From Bifidobacteriaceae bacterium (lineage in GTDB: Bacteria; Actinomycetota; Actinomycetes; Actinomycetales; WQXJ01): a DNA stretch of 29,587 bases. Position 1 is the first letter of the stretch, and each line of letters begins with the position of its first letter. The stretch covers positions 1-29,587 of the forward strand of contig JAITIG010000123.1 of assembly GCA_031279575.1 (NCBI GenBank). The letters run 5' to 3'. Under the pieces are notes generated by a model that was given only the letters and a program-made list of their open reading frames with translations, made no database searches and was not told the origin of the DNA. The position numbers were made by a program, and so were the translations under genes. Below are positions 22,957-29,587 of this stretch, piece after piece.

Positions 22957-24317
22957 CATTCCTCCGCAAAGGCCGCCGGGTTGAAGGTCGGCAGCGTGAC
23001 CCGCCCGGCCCGCCGGCCGCGCCTTGGCCCGTCTGCCCGAGGCACTCGGGGCGCCCGGGCTACCCGGGGAGCCCGGGGCGCCCGGGGCGCCCGCCCGAGC
23101 CGGGCGCTGGCCGGCTCATCGGCGCTGGCCCGCGCGCTGGCCAGGCTGGCAGCCTGCCCGGCCAGATCAAGGTCCGCCCGCGGCCTGGCGAAGGCCGCCT
23201 GCAGGCTGCTCGGGGCGGCCGGCGCGGGCGCCGGGCGGCCCGCCCGCGCCCCGAAAGGCCACCGCGCCCCCGCCGCCGGGCGCTGGGGCGCCCCCGCCTG
23301 GCGCGGCGGCCCCACCCGCTTGGCCAACTCCGCGGCGGCCGCCGCCAACGGCCCAAAAGAGCGGTCGCCGGGCGCCAGCCCATGGCTCAAGGCGGCCACC
23401 AGGCTGCGCTCGTCGCCCACTTTGATGACATCTTCTCGCCCCAGCGCCTCGGCGGCCTGCGCCAGCCGCAACCCGCCGCGCACCTCCCGCAGCGCCAGGT
23501 GGGCCGGCGCCCCGGCCGGCGCCAAGTCCCGGGCCAAAGCCGCCACCGCCGCCACCCCCGCCGGGTCGCAGCGCCCCACCAGCACGATTCCGTCCGCCCA
23601 CGAGGCGCAGCGCCAGCCTCCGCAAGGGGCGGCGCGGTCGGCATCGAGCACTGTGACGCCGCCGTCGGCTTGCGCCTCCCACGCCTCGATGGCGCGGCGG
23701 ATCTGCCATGCGGCCAGGCCCGGCTCTGGCCCTTTGGCGCCGACCAACTCGATCCCGCCAGCCAGTTGCGGCTGGACGGCGGCCCCCGCCTCGGCGGCGG
23801 CGGCGGCTTGGGCCCAGCCGGCGCGCGACTCGACGCCGAGCAAGCTGTCCACCGGCCCGCCAGCCGCGCCCAAGACCGCCAGCCGGGACACCCCCGAGCT
23901 GCTCAGGCCGCGCGCCAGCGCCACCGCCAGGCAGCTGGCGCCAGCCCCGCCGTGGGCGCCAATCAGCGCGATCCGCCAGCTGGTGCGGGCTGGCGCGCCG
24001 GCCGCCTCGACCAGGTGGGTCAACTGCCGCCACGAGCCGGGCAGCACTAGATCGCCCTGCGGCAGAGCTCCGCCCGCCGCGCCCAAGGCCAGGCCGAGGG
24101 TGGAGCACTTAGGCCAGATCCGCCGCACCGCGGCCTCGACCTCCGCGCCCACGTCATGCCCGCGCAGCAACAAGCGCGGCGCGCCCGCCAGCCCATCCAA
24201 CTGTTCTGGCCAGGACAGATGCTGGACGGGCGCGCCGGCCTCCCACACGGCCGCTTTGGCCAGACCGGCCAATTCTGGGTCTGCGGTGAGCAGCACCACC
24301 GGCGGGAAGTTGGACAC
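22953..24317 (-). CDS. Ssd/CpaE-like MinD-superfamily protein of the tad locus
   Basis: A 454-residue protein. The first 120 residues look like a degenerate receiver or dinucleotide domain (PPVVLLTADPELAGLAK). Then comes a MinD/ParA-type fold starting IALIGAHGGAGASCLAVALARGL. The deviant Walker A lysines are missing (GGAGAS in place of KGGxGKT), as in the Rv3660c septum-site-determining group, so ATP turnover is doubtful. Residues about 360-454 are a low-complexity Ala/Pro/Arg tail. CpaE/TadZ proteins position the pilus machine at the pole; this is the expected role. The GTG at 24317 is chosen because the conserved start of the fold follows directly; the frame is open upstream through the intergenic region, but that part is antisense to the HAD gene. 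Confidence 0.82.
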   Translation of the reverse strand: MSNFPPVVLLTADPELAGLAKAAVWEAGAPVQHLSWPEQLDGLAGAPRLLLRGHDVGAEVEAAVRRIWPKCSTLGLALGAAGGALPQGDLVLPGSWRQLTHLVEAAGAPARTSWRIALIGAHGGAGASCLAVALARGLSSSGVSRLAVLGAAGGPVDSLLGVESRAGWAQAAAAAEAGAAVQPQLAGGIELVGAKGPEPGLAAWQIRRAIEAWEAQADGGVTVLDADRAAPCGGWRCASWADGIVLVGRCDPAGVAAVAALARDLAPAGAPAHLALREVRGGLRLAQAAEALGREDVIKVGDERSLVAALSHGLAPGDRSFGPLAAAAAELAKRVGPPRQAGAPQRPAAGARWPFGARAGRPAPAPAAPSSLQAAFARPRADLDLAGQAASLASARASADEPASARLGRAPRAPRAPRVARAPRVPRADGPRRGRRAGRVTLPTFNPAAFAEEW

Positions 24318-24386
24318 CAGACCAGCCTGCCCGCCGGCCCCGGCCCGGCAGGCGGAGAAAAACCCGGCCTGTGGATGACACACCCT

Positions 24387-24402
24387 CTTCACATTTGAGA
24401 AG
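24387..24402. promoter_or_regulatory. Imperfect palindrome in the tad-HAD divergent region
   Basis: CTTCACATTTGAGAAG pairs at six of seven positions in each arm. It sits between the divergent starts at 24317 and 24411, the only AT-richer part of that region, and could be an operator for either gene. Confidence 0.3.
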
Positions 24403-24410
24403 ATCTCGGG

Positions 24411-25244
24411 ATGACGCCCACCCCGCCGGCCAGCCCAGCCGCACCGCCCCAGGCCGCCTTCTTCGACCTGGACAAGACCTTGATCGCGCGCAGTTCCACG
24501 CTCGCGCTCACCTCCACCCTGGTCGCGGAGGGGATACTGCGGCGGCGCACCGTTCTGCGGTCGGTCTACGCCCAGGCCGCCTACCAGATGGGCTCCGCCG
24601 GGCAGACGCAATCGGAGCGGCTGCGGGTCATTTTGGGGCGGGTCATCGGCGGCTGGGACGCCTCGCGGGTGGCGGCGCTGGCCAACGAGCGGATCGCGGA
24701 AAAAGTCGCCCCGCAGGTCTTCAGCGAGGCGGCCGAACTGATCGAACGCCATCGGCGAGCCGGGCGGGACATCGTCATCGTGTCCGCCTCCAGCCGCGAG
24801 CTGGTCGAGCCGATCGGGGCCTTGCTCGGCGCCGACCACTGCTTGGCCACCCGGATGCAGGTCAAAGACGGCCGGTACACCGGCGAGGCCGAGTTTTTCA
24901 ACTACGGGCCGGCCAAAGCCGTCGCCATGGCCGGCCTGGCCGGGCGCGAAGGCTACGACCTGTCCCAAAGCTACGGCTACTCCGACTCCATCACGGACCT
25001 GCCCATGCTGGAGGCCGTTGGGCATGCGGCCGTGGTCAACCCGTCGCGCCAGCTGAAGCGCCTGGCGGAGGAGCGCGGCTGGGAGGTGGTGCGCTTCCGC
25101 GCGCCGACCTCGGTGCGCTTGGAGAACCGGCGCCTGGCCTGGGGCGCGCTGGCCGCCCTCGCGGCGCCGGTCGCGCTGGCTCTGCTCGCGGCCAAGTTTG
25201 CCCACTGGGCCCGGCGCCGCGAGCGGGTTGGAACCGGGGTTTGA
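24411..25244 (+). CDS. HAD-IB family hydrolase with C-terminal membrane helix
   Basis: A 277-residue haloacid-dehalogenase phosphatase of the SerB-like IB subgroup: nucleophile motif FFDLDKTL (Asp19, Asp21), motif II VSASS, motif III lysine in the NYGPAKA region, and motif IV YGYSDSITDLPML. A hydrophobic helix near the C terminus (WGALAALAAPVALALLAA) followed by an Arg-rich end suggests membrane attachment. Homologues sit next to the tad locus in many actinobacteria, diverging from the ssd/cpaE-like gene as here. The substrate is unknown; phosphoserine and lysophospholipids are known for relatives. Confidence 0.88.
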   Translation: MTPTPPASPAAPPQAAFFDLDKTLIARSSTLALTSTLVAEGILRRRTVLRSVYAQAAYQMGSAGQTQSERLRVILGRVIGGWDASRVAALANERIAEKVAPQVFSEAAELIERHRRAGRDIVIVSASSRELVEPIGALLGADHCLATRMQVKDGRYTGEAEFFNYGPAKAVAMAGLAGREGYDLSQSYGYSDSITDLPMLEAVGHAAVVNPSRQLKRLAEERGWEVVRFRAPTSVRLENRRLAWGALAALAAPVALALLAAKFAHWARRRERVGTGV

Positions 25245-25329
25245 AATTCGGCTCCGGGCGTGCTTGGATTGGGTTCGTATGGCCTCTTCCCGGGCCGCCT
25301 TTCATCCCACCTTTTCGGCGCGTTTTGGC

Positions 25330-25358
25330 TTGCCAGAGGCCCAAACGGGTGCTATAAA
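25330..25358 (+). promoter_or_regulatory. Consensus-like promoter ahead of a structured non-coding element
   Basis: TTGCCA (25330-25335) and TATAAA (25353-25358) are separated by exactly 17 bp, the best-spaced housekeeping-type promoter in the window. Predicted start is near 25365. No ORF with a plausible start follows, but the perfect inverted repeat begins at 25369. Confidence 0.6.
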
Positions 25359-25364
25359 AGAGGT

Positions 25365-25490
25365 ACAGAACAACGGGTGAACAGGAACCCACGCACGTAT
25401 TAACCTACGTTAAGGGAATGTCGGCGGGGCACCCCGTCTCGGCAATTGGATTGCGCGATTGATAACCTGTTCACCCGTTGTTTTTCTGCC
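25365..25490 (+). ncRNA. Candidate structured small RNA closed by a 17-bp perfect stem
   Basis: AACAACGGGTGAACAGG (25369-25385) is the exact reverse complement of 25466-25482, with 80 bp between them. The right arm runs into TTTTT. Inside, three smaller hairpins can form: TTAAC-CTAC-GTTAA, GGCGGG-GCAC-CCCGTC (one G-U pair), and a CAAT/ATTG pair near 25450. The segment is visibly lower in GC than its surroundings. With the promoter at 25330-25358 this reads as a transcript of about 120 nt whose ends pair. It does not show the conserved features I know of SRP RNA, 5S rRNA, tmRNA or RNase P RNA. The alternative is a small transposon-derived element with terminal repeats; no target duplication is seen. 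Confidence 0.5.
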
Positions 25491-25526
25491 CCAATCCGTC
25501 GGCCTGGCCCGCGGCGCCCGCGCCCT

Positions 25527-25569
25527 GGCTGGGGGCGGCGCCATCGGCGGGGGGCCGCCGCCCCCAGCC
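25527..25569 (+). terminator. Strong hairpin downstream of the candidate RNA
   Basis: GGCTGGGGGCGGC (25527-25539) and GCCGCCCCCAGCC (25557-25569) form a perfect 13-bp stem with a 17-nt loop, about 45 bp after the right arm of the 17-bp repeat. It may stop read-through; no T-run follows. Confidence 0.4.
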
Positions 25570-26193
25570 CAAGTCCGCGCGGCTGCGTTTCCAGGACGCG
25601 CGGGCCGACCCGCCCGAGGTGACCTGGTGGTGAGGCCGGGTCGCGGCGCGGGCCAGCGGGCGGGAGCGCGTCACGCCTGCAGCTAGGGCATCGCAGGCCG
25701 CATGGCGCCGCTTGAGCGGTCACCGGTTTTGCGGGCGCGGCGCGCAAAACCGTCCATGTTGGCGCCGCTGGGACGCCATCCTGCACATATGTGCGTTCAC
25801 GCCGGAGACGGATCCAAGGCGGGATGGCGCCCGCCAGGTCGCCTTGGACCCCAAGGGCCGGGGCGCCTAGCCGTTCCCCGGCGGCATCTGCGCCTTCGCC
25901 CCGCGCTTGACCCGCGGCGCGAGGCGACGCGGGCCGCCGGGCCGCCGGGCGCCGCCGCGGGCGGCCCGGACGGCAGGCGGCCTAAGGCCGGGCGCGGCCC
26001 CGCGGCACGCAAAAAGCCCCAGTGAAAACGAATAGGCTTGAGGACGGCGCCACCAAGCCCCCCGAGTCCAGATCTGGCTCGCGGGCCGCGGCGCGACCGC
26101 CTGGCCCCGGCCAAGCGGCCCGCGCGGGCGCCGCCCCCAGGTGTCTGGTGCGCCGGGGGAATACGAACTGACCCAGGGAAGGTTTCGAGGGAC
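25570..26193. other. Long non-coding region upstream of pckG with two further symmetric elements
   Basis: I see no credible gene here. It holds a perfect 10-bp hairpin CGGTTTTGCG / CGCAAAACCG (25724-25733 / 25743-25752, loop 9 nt) and a perfect 12-bp palindrome GCACATATGTGC (25783-25794), both AT-richer than their setting and so candidates for regulator sites of pckG. A short AT-rich patch near 26018-26035 may hold the pckG promoter, but no good hexamer pair is evident. Open frames in this stretch have no recognisable domain and no ribosome-binding site. Confidence 0.5.
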
Positions 26194-28041
26194 ATGACCA
26201 TAGCTGACACCTCAGTTGCCGCCATCGCCGCAACTGCCCCGACCAAGAACGCCAAACTGATCCAGTGGGTGTCCGAAGTCGCCACCAAGACCCAGCCGAA
26301 AGACATCGTTTGGGCGGACGGCTCCGAGGAGGAGTGGAAGCGCCTGACCGACGAGATGGTGGAATCCGGCACCCTGATCCGCCTCAACCCAGCCAAGCGT
26401 CCCAACTCCTTCCTCGCCCGCTCGGAACCGAGCGACGTGGCGCGGGTCGAATCCAGGACGTTCATCTGCTCCGAGAAGGAGATCGACGCCGGCCCCACCA
26501 ACAACTGGATGGCCCCAGCCCAGATGCGGGAAATCCTCGACCGGGTGTTCACCGGGTCGATGCGCGGGCGGACCATGTACGTGGTGCCGTTCTCGATGGG
26601 GCCGCTGGGCGGCAACATCTCAAAGCTCGGCATCGAGATCACAGACTCGCCCTACGTGGTGATCAACATGAAGATCATGACCAGGATGGGCCGCCAAGCC
26701 CTCGACCTGATCACCGAAGACGTCGAGTTTGTGCCCGCCGTCCACTCGGTGGGCTACCCGCTGGTGGACGCGGACGGCATCGAGCGGCCGGATGTGGCCT
26801 GGCCGTGCAGCGACGAGAAATACATCACCCACTTCCCGGAGACCCGCGAAATCTGGTCCTACGGCTCCGGCTACGGCGGCAACGCGCTGCTGGGCAAGAA
26901 GTGCTACGCGCTGCGCATCGCCTCGGTCATGGCCCGCGACGAGTCCTGGATGGCGGAGCACATGCTGATCCTCAAGCTGACCAGCCCCGAAGGCAAGACC
27001 TCCGTGGTGACGGCGGCCTTCCCGTCCGCCTGCGGCAAGACCAACCTGGCCATGCTGGTCCCCACCATCCCCGGCTGGAAAGTCGAGACCGTGGGCGACG
27101 ACATCGCCTGGATGCGCCCCGGCCCGGACGGCCGGCTCTACGCCATCAACCCGGAGTCCGGGTTCTTCGGCGTGGCGCCCGGCACGTCGCTCAAGACCAA
27201 CCTCAACGCCATGTTGTCGATGACGGAGAACAGCATCTTCACCAACGTCGCTTTGACCGACGATGGCGACGTCTGGTGGGAGGGCATGACCGATGAGCCG
27301 CCCGCCCACCTGATCGACTGGCGCGGCAACGATTGGACGCCCGCCTCCGAGGCGCCATCCTCGCATCCGAACTCGCGTTTCACCGCGCCGGCCGCGCAAT
27401 GCCCCATCATCGCGCCGGAGTTCAACGACCCGAAGGGCGTGCCGGTCGACATCATCTTGTTCGGCGGGCGGCGCGCCACCAACGTGCCGGTTGTCAACGA
27501 GTCGCTCAACTGGGAGCACGGCGTGTTCATCGGGGCGACCGTGTCCTCCGAGCAGACCGCGGCGGCCGAAGGCGCGGTTGGGGCGCTGCGCCGCGACCCG
27601 TTCGCGATGCTGCCGTTCTGCGGCTACAACATGGGCGATTATTGGGCTCACTGGCTGCGCATGGGGAAGCTGCTGGGCGACAAGGCGCCGCGCATCTTCC
27701 AGGTCAACTGGTTCCGCAAGGACGCCGCCGGCAAGTTCCTCTGGCCCGGCTTCGGCGAGAACTCGCGGGTGCTGGCCTGGGCGGTGGCCCGCGTCCTGGG
27801 CGAGGCCGGGGCCGAGCGCACCCCGATCGGCCAGATCCCGCTGCAAGGCGAGTTCGACGTCGACGGCTTGGACCTGCCGGCGGGCACGCTGGAGCAGCTC
27901 TTCGCGATCGACCCGGCGGCCTGGCTGGCGGAGGCGGATTTGACCGAGGAGTACTTCGCCCAGTTCGGCGAGCGCCTCCCGGCCGAGTTGACCGGCCAGT
28001 TGGCCGCCCTGCGCGAGCGCCTGGCGGCCGCCCAGGCCTAG
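26194..28041 (+). CDS. pckG: Phosphoenolpyruvate carboxykinase (GTP)
   Basis: A 615-residue enzyme that interconverts oxaloacetate plus GTP with phosphoenolpyruvate, CO2 and GDP, the first step of gluconeogenesis or, reversed, an anaplerotic/fermentative route. Signatures of the GTP class: [13 protein letters not shown] with the hyper-reactive Cys280 in the kinase loop, [26 protein letters not shown] metal site, [12 protein letters not shown], and NWFRKD near the nucleotide pocket. Length is typical. The ATG at 26194 is preferred because homologues begin about here and GAGGG lies 3-4 nt upstream; the frame is open 156 nt further upstream without conserved residues. Monocistronic, with a long leader region containing symmetric elements and a hairpin after the stop. 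Confidence 0.96.
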   Translation: MTIADTSVAAIAATAPTKNAKLIQWVSEVATKTQPKDIVWADGSEEEWKRLTDEMVESGTLIRLNPAKRPNSFLARSEPSDVARVESRTFICSEKEIDAGPTNNWMAPAQMREILDRVFTGSMRGRTMYVVPFSMGPLGGNISKLGIEITDSPYVVINMKIMTRMGRQALDLITEDVEFVPAVHSVGYPLVDADGIERPDVAWPCSDEKYITHFPETREIWSYGSGYGGNALLGKKCYALRIASVMARDESWMAEHMLILKLTSPEGKTSVVTAAFPSACGKTNLAMLVPTIPGWKVETVGDDIAWMRPGPDGRLYAINPESGFFGVAPGTSLKTNLNAMLSMTENSIFTNVALTDDGDVWWEGMTDEPPAHLIDWRGNDWTPASEAPSSHPNSRFTAPAAQCPIIAPEFNDPKGVPVDIILFGGRRATNVPVVNESLNWEHGVFIGATVSSEQTAAAEGAVGALRRDPFAMLPFCGYNMGDYWAHWLRMGKLLGDKAPRIFQVNWFRKDAAGKFLWPGFGENSRVLAWAVARVLGEAGAERTPIGQIPLQGEFDVDGLDLPAGTLEQLFAIDPAAWLAEADLTEEYFAQFGERLPAELTGQLAALRERLAAAQA

Positions 28042-28088
28042 CCCGGTTGTTGGGGGCGGCGCCCGCCTGGCCGGCCGCGCCTCCCCCT

Positions 28089-28133
28089 TGCCCGATGCCG
28101 TCCCCCCCCCAGCCGGGTGGGCGGCATCGGGCA
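28089..28133. terminator. Bidirectional hairpin between pckG and the ATPase gene
   Basis: TGCCCGATGCCG (28089-28100) and CGGCATCGGGCA (28122-28133) form a perfect 12-bp stem with a C/G-rich 21-nt loop, between two convergent genes. The stem core CCGATGCCG is shared with the hairpin at 15278-15306. Confidence 0.6.
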
Positions 28134-28229
28134 GCGGCGGCCGTGGCGGGTGCTTGGCCGGGGTCGCGGCGCCGATCTCGGCCCCACCCAGGCCCGTGCC
28201 CGGCCCACTCGCCCGCCGAGCCGCCGCCG

Positions 28230-29510
28230 TCAACCCGCCGGGGGGCGCCACAGGGCGTCTAGGGGAAGGACGTGCAGGCGGTCGGCTTGGGTGTACGCGA
28301 TCGGCCCGGTGGTTAGCAGGACTCCAGCGACGAAGGCGTCCCCCAGGGCGTCGCGCAGCGCCGCCAGCCCGGCGAAGTCTTTGGACGATGCCGTCCGCGC
28401 GGCTTTGACCTTGAACGCCACCACCCGTTTGGCGCGGTCGGTCATGATCGCGTCGACCTCGGCGCCCTCGTAGGTGCGCCAATAGCCGGCCAGGCTGACG
28501 CCCCTGGTCCAACTGGCCTCCTTGACCAACTCGTTGACAGCGAAGGCCTCCAACAGGTGGCCCAACTCGGTCGCGGCGCCTGCGTCCACCCGCTCCAACC
28601 TCTCCTGGGTCAGCCCGGCCAAATGGCCCGCCACACCGGAGTCCACCAGCAGGACCTTGGGCCGCAACTGGGAGCGGGCCGTGTGGACGGGCCGCCAAGC
28701 TGGCAGCGTGCGGACCAGGAACGCGCCTTCCAGCAAACTGATGTACTCCCGGGTGGTCGGCTGGCTCAGGCCAATCTGGGAGCTGATCGCCGCGACCGAC
28801 AGGACCTGGGCGTTGCGCGCCGCCAGGCGGTTGAGGATCTCCGGCAAGGCCCACGAGTGCCGGATGCGGGCCAGCTGGCGGGCGTCCCGGTCCAAAGTCA
28901 GGGCGATGTAGCCCTCGAACCAGTCTTGGCGGTCCTCGCCGGTTGGCGCCGCCAAAGCCAAAGGCAGGCCGCCGCGCAGCGCCCGGGAGATGTACTCCGG
29001 TTTGCCGGCCCCGTTTGGCGCCCGGTAGCTGTCGACAACCCGCGCCGGGTCGCTGAACAGGGCGGCCACCGTGTCCGGCGCGGAGCGGTCGATCTCGCTT
29101 TGCGCCAAAGGCTCGACCGCGATCCGCCGCAAGCGCCCGGTCAGGGCTTGCGCCCCGGCGGGCAGCGCCGCGTGGCGGGTAGACCCGGCCAGGAGGAAGT
29201 TGCCGGCCCAGCCGGCCTGCCCGATGATCGCCTTGATCGATTGGAGGACCGCTGGGACTTGCGAGTATTCGTCCACGCACACCAGGCCGCCGCCGTCAAG
29301 GGCCCCGTCCGGGTCGGCCCGCACCGCTTGGCGCACGGCGGCGGCGTCGAGGTTGAGCAACCGGCCGGAGCGCCCGTCCGCGACCAAACTGAGCAGGGTG
29401 GACTTTCCTACGGTCCTGGGGCCTTCCAACAGGACCGCCGGGTAGCGCTCCAGCGCGGAGGCGACAAGCGGCGTGACGCGGCGCGGCGTCAACGGAAAAG
29501 ACGTGGCCAC
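28230..29510 (-). CDS. AAA-family ATPase with C-terminal DUF4143 (PD-(D/E)XK-like) domain
   Basis: A 426-residue protein of the AAA_14-DUF4143 group, widespread, often present in many copies and of unclear role. Walker A GPRTVGKS is at about 30-37, Walker B GGLVCVDEYSQVP follows, then LLAGSTR (sensor-like). A winged-helix stretch (VAAISSQIGLSQPTTREYISLLEGAFLV) leads to DUF4143. The nuclease-like core reads AEVDAIM...VVAFKVKAA, where the usual acidic residue of E-x-K is Lys, so nuclease activity is unlikely. The GTG at 29510 is preferred: a TACAAT -10 box ends 7 nt upstream, predicting a leaderless mRNA. A TTG start at 29573 would translate the repeat array. It converges on pckG. Confidence 0.85.
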   Translation of the reverse strand: MATSFPLTPRRVTPLVASALERYPAVLLEGPRTVGKSTLLSLVADGRSGRLLNLDAAAVRQAVRADPDGALDGGGLVCVDEYSQVPAVLQSIKAIIGQAGWAGNFLLAGSTRHAALPAGAQALTGRLRRIAVEPLAQSEIDRSAPDTVAALFSDPARVVDSYRAPNGAGKPEYISRALRGGLPLALAAPTGEDRQDWFEGYIALTLDRDARQLARIRHSWALPEILNRLAARNAQVLSVAAISSQIGLSQPTTREYISLLEGAFLVRTLPAWRPVHTARSQLRPKVLLVDSGVAGHLAGLTQERLERVDAGAATELGHLLEAFAVNELVKEASWTRGVSLAGYWRTYEGAEVDAIMTDRAKRVVAFKVKAARTASSKDFAGLAALRDALGDAFVAGVLLTTGPIAYTQADRLHVLPLDALWRPPAG

Positions 29511-29517
29511 AGCCCCG

Positions 29518-29523
29518 ATTGTA
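29518..29523 (-). promoter_or_regulatory. -10 box giving a leaderless ATPase transcript
   Basis: On the minus strand TACAAT (29523-29518) is followed by 7 nt and then the GTG at 29510, so transcription would start at the initiation codon. The -35 position falls inside the 22-bp repeat array, where no TTGACA-like hexamer is seen. Confidence 0.45.
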
Positions 29524-29531
29524 GCTGCTGT

Positions 29532-29587
29532 TTTAGATTTTCGGCGCGGGAACTTTAGATTCTCGGTCGGCAAACTTTAGAATTTCG
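29532..29587. repeat. Phased 22-bp direct repeats at the right edge
   Basis: Three copies of TTTAGAWTYTCGG start at 29532, 29554 and 29576, an exact 22-bp period (about two helical turns); the last is cut by the window end, so more copies may follow. They occupy the upstream region of the ATPase gene and are AT-rich against the surrounding DNA, consistent with a cooperative operator or other protein-binding array. Confidence 0.75.

Noticed and set aside
25365..25490. Retron msr-msd, SRP RNA or 5S rRNA as identity of the paired-end RNA element
   Set aside because: No reverse transcriptase gene is near, the SRP loop with its GGAA core is absent, and no 5S rRNA conserved segments are visible; left as unidentified.
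25702..26025. Possible small ORF upstream of pckG
   Set aside because: Arg/Pro/Gly-rich with no domain, no ribosome-binding site and overlapping symmetric DNA elements; most likely chance.
26620..29280. Open frame of 886 codons on the minus strand across pckG and the ATPase gene
   Set aside because: It covers two confident genes, one antisense and one in another frame, with Arg/Gly/Ala-rich noise composition and no domain.

Overview
The window is a stretch of very GC-rich chromosome, almost certainly from an actinomycete (Actinomycetota). The grounds are extreme G/C at third codon positions, frequent GTG starts, -10 boxes sitting directly on start codons (leaderless mRNAs), a GTP-type PEP carboxykinase, a System II cytochrome c maturation operon, and a tad pilus locus laid out as in mycobacteria and streptomycetes (HAD-IB hydrolase diverging from Ssd/CpaE-like, TadA, TadB/C, Flp, TadE and TadE-like genes). 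The genus cannot be read from the sequence. No rRNA, tRNA, CRISPR array or intact insertion sequence was seen.

Layout. 1-450: 3' part of a pyridoxamine-phosphate-oxidase-fold protein, cut by the window edge. 481-3446 (minus): resB, ccsB and a TlpA/ResA-like redoxin, a cytochrome c maturation operon. 3447-3758: non-coding, with a GGCCGGCC repeat cluster inside an inverted repeat. 3759-5501 (minus): Tat-exported flavin lipoprotein, diverging from 5655-7278 (plus), a tatB-tatA-tatC operon that can export it. 7321-9312 (minus): membrane-anchored beta-propeller protein. 9615-10191 (plus): MazEF-type toxin-antitoxin pair with a leaderless promoter. 10342-15195 (plus): a protein fusing a reduced nucleotidyltransferase domain to a phosphohexomutase, followed by a GH94 disaccharide phosphorylase; together they can turn a disaccharide plus phosphate into a sugar 6-phosphate. 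15338-16108 (minus): PAS-AraC regulator diverging from putA (16234-19533, plus), proline catabolism. 19567-19737: tandem 74-76 bp repeats. 19755-24317 (minus): tad pilus operon; 24411-25244 (plus): its HAD-IB partner. 25245-26193: long non-coding stretch containing a candidate structured RNA. 26194-28041 (plus): pckG. 28230-29510 (minus): AAA/DUF4143 ATPase preceded by 22-bp iterated repeats that run off the right edge.

The least explained signals are (1) a consensus-like promoter immediately followed by a perfect 17-bp inverted repeat enclosing about 80 nt with internal hairpins and ending in a T-run (25330-25490), a candidate unannotated small RNA; (2) the nucleotidyltransferase-phosphohexomutase fusion beside a GH94 enzyme that looks more like chitobiose phosphorylase than classical cellobiose phosphorylase; (3) 22-bp phased repeats upstream of the DUF4143 ATPase; (4) a single-chain TadB-TadC fusion. 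All calls come from reading the sequence; no database search was run.
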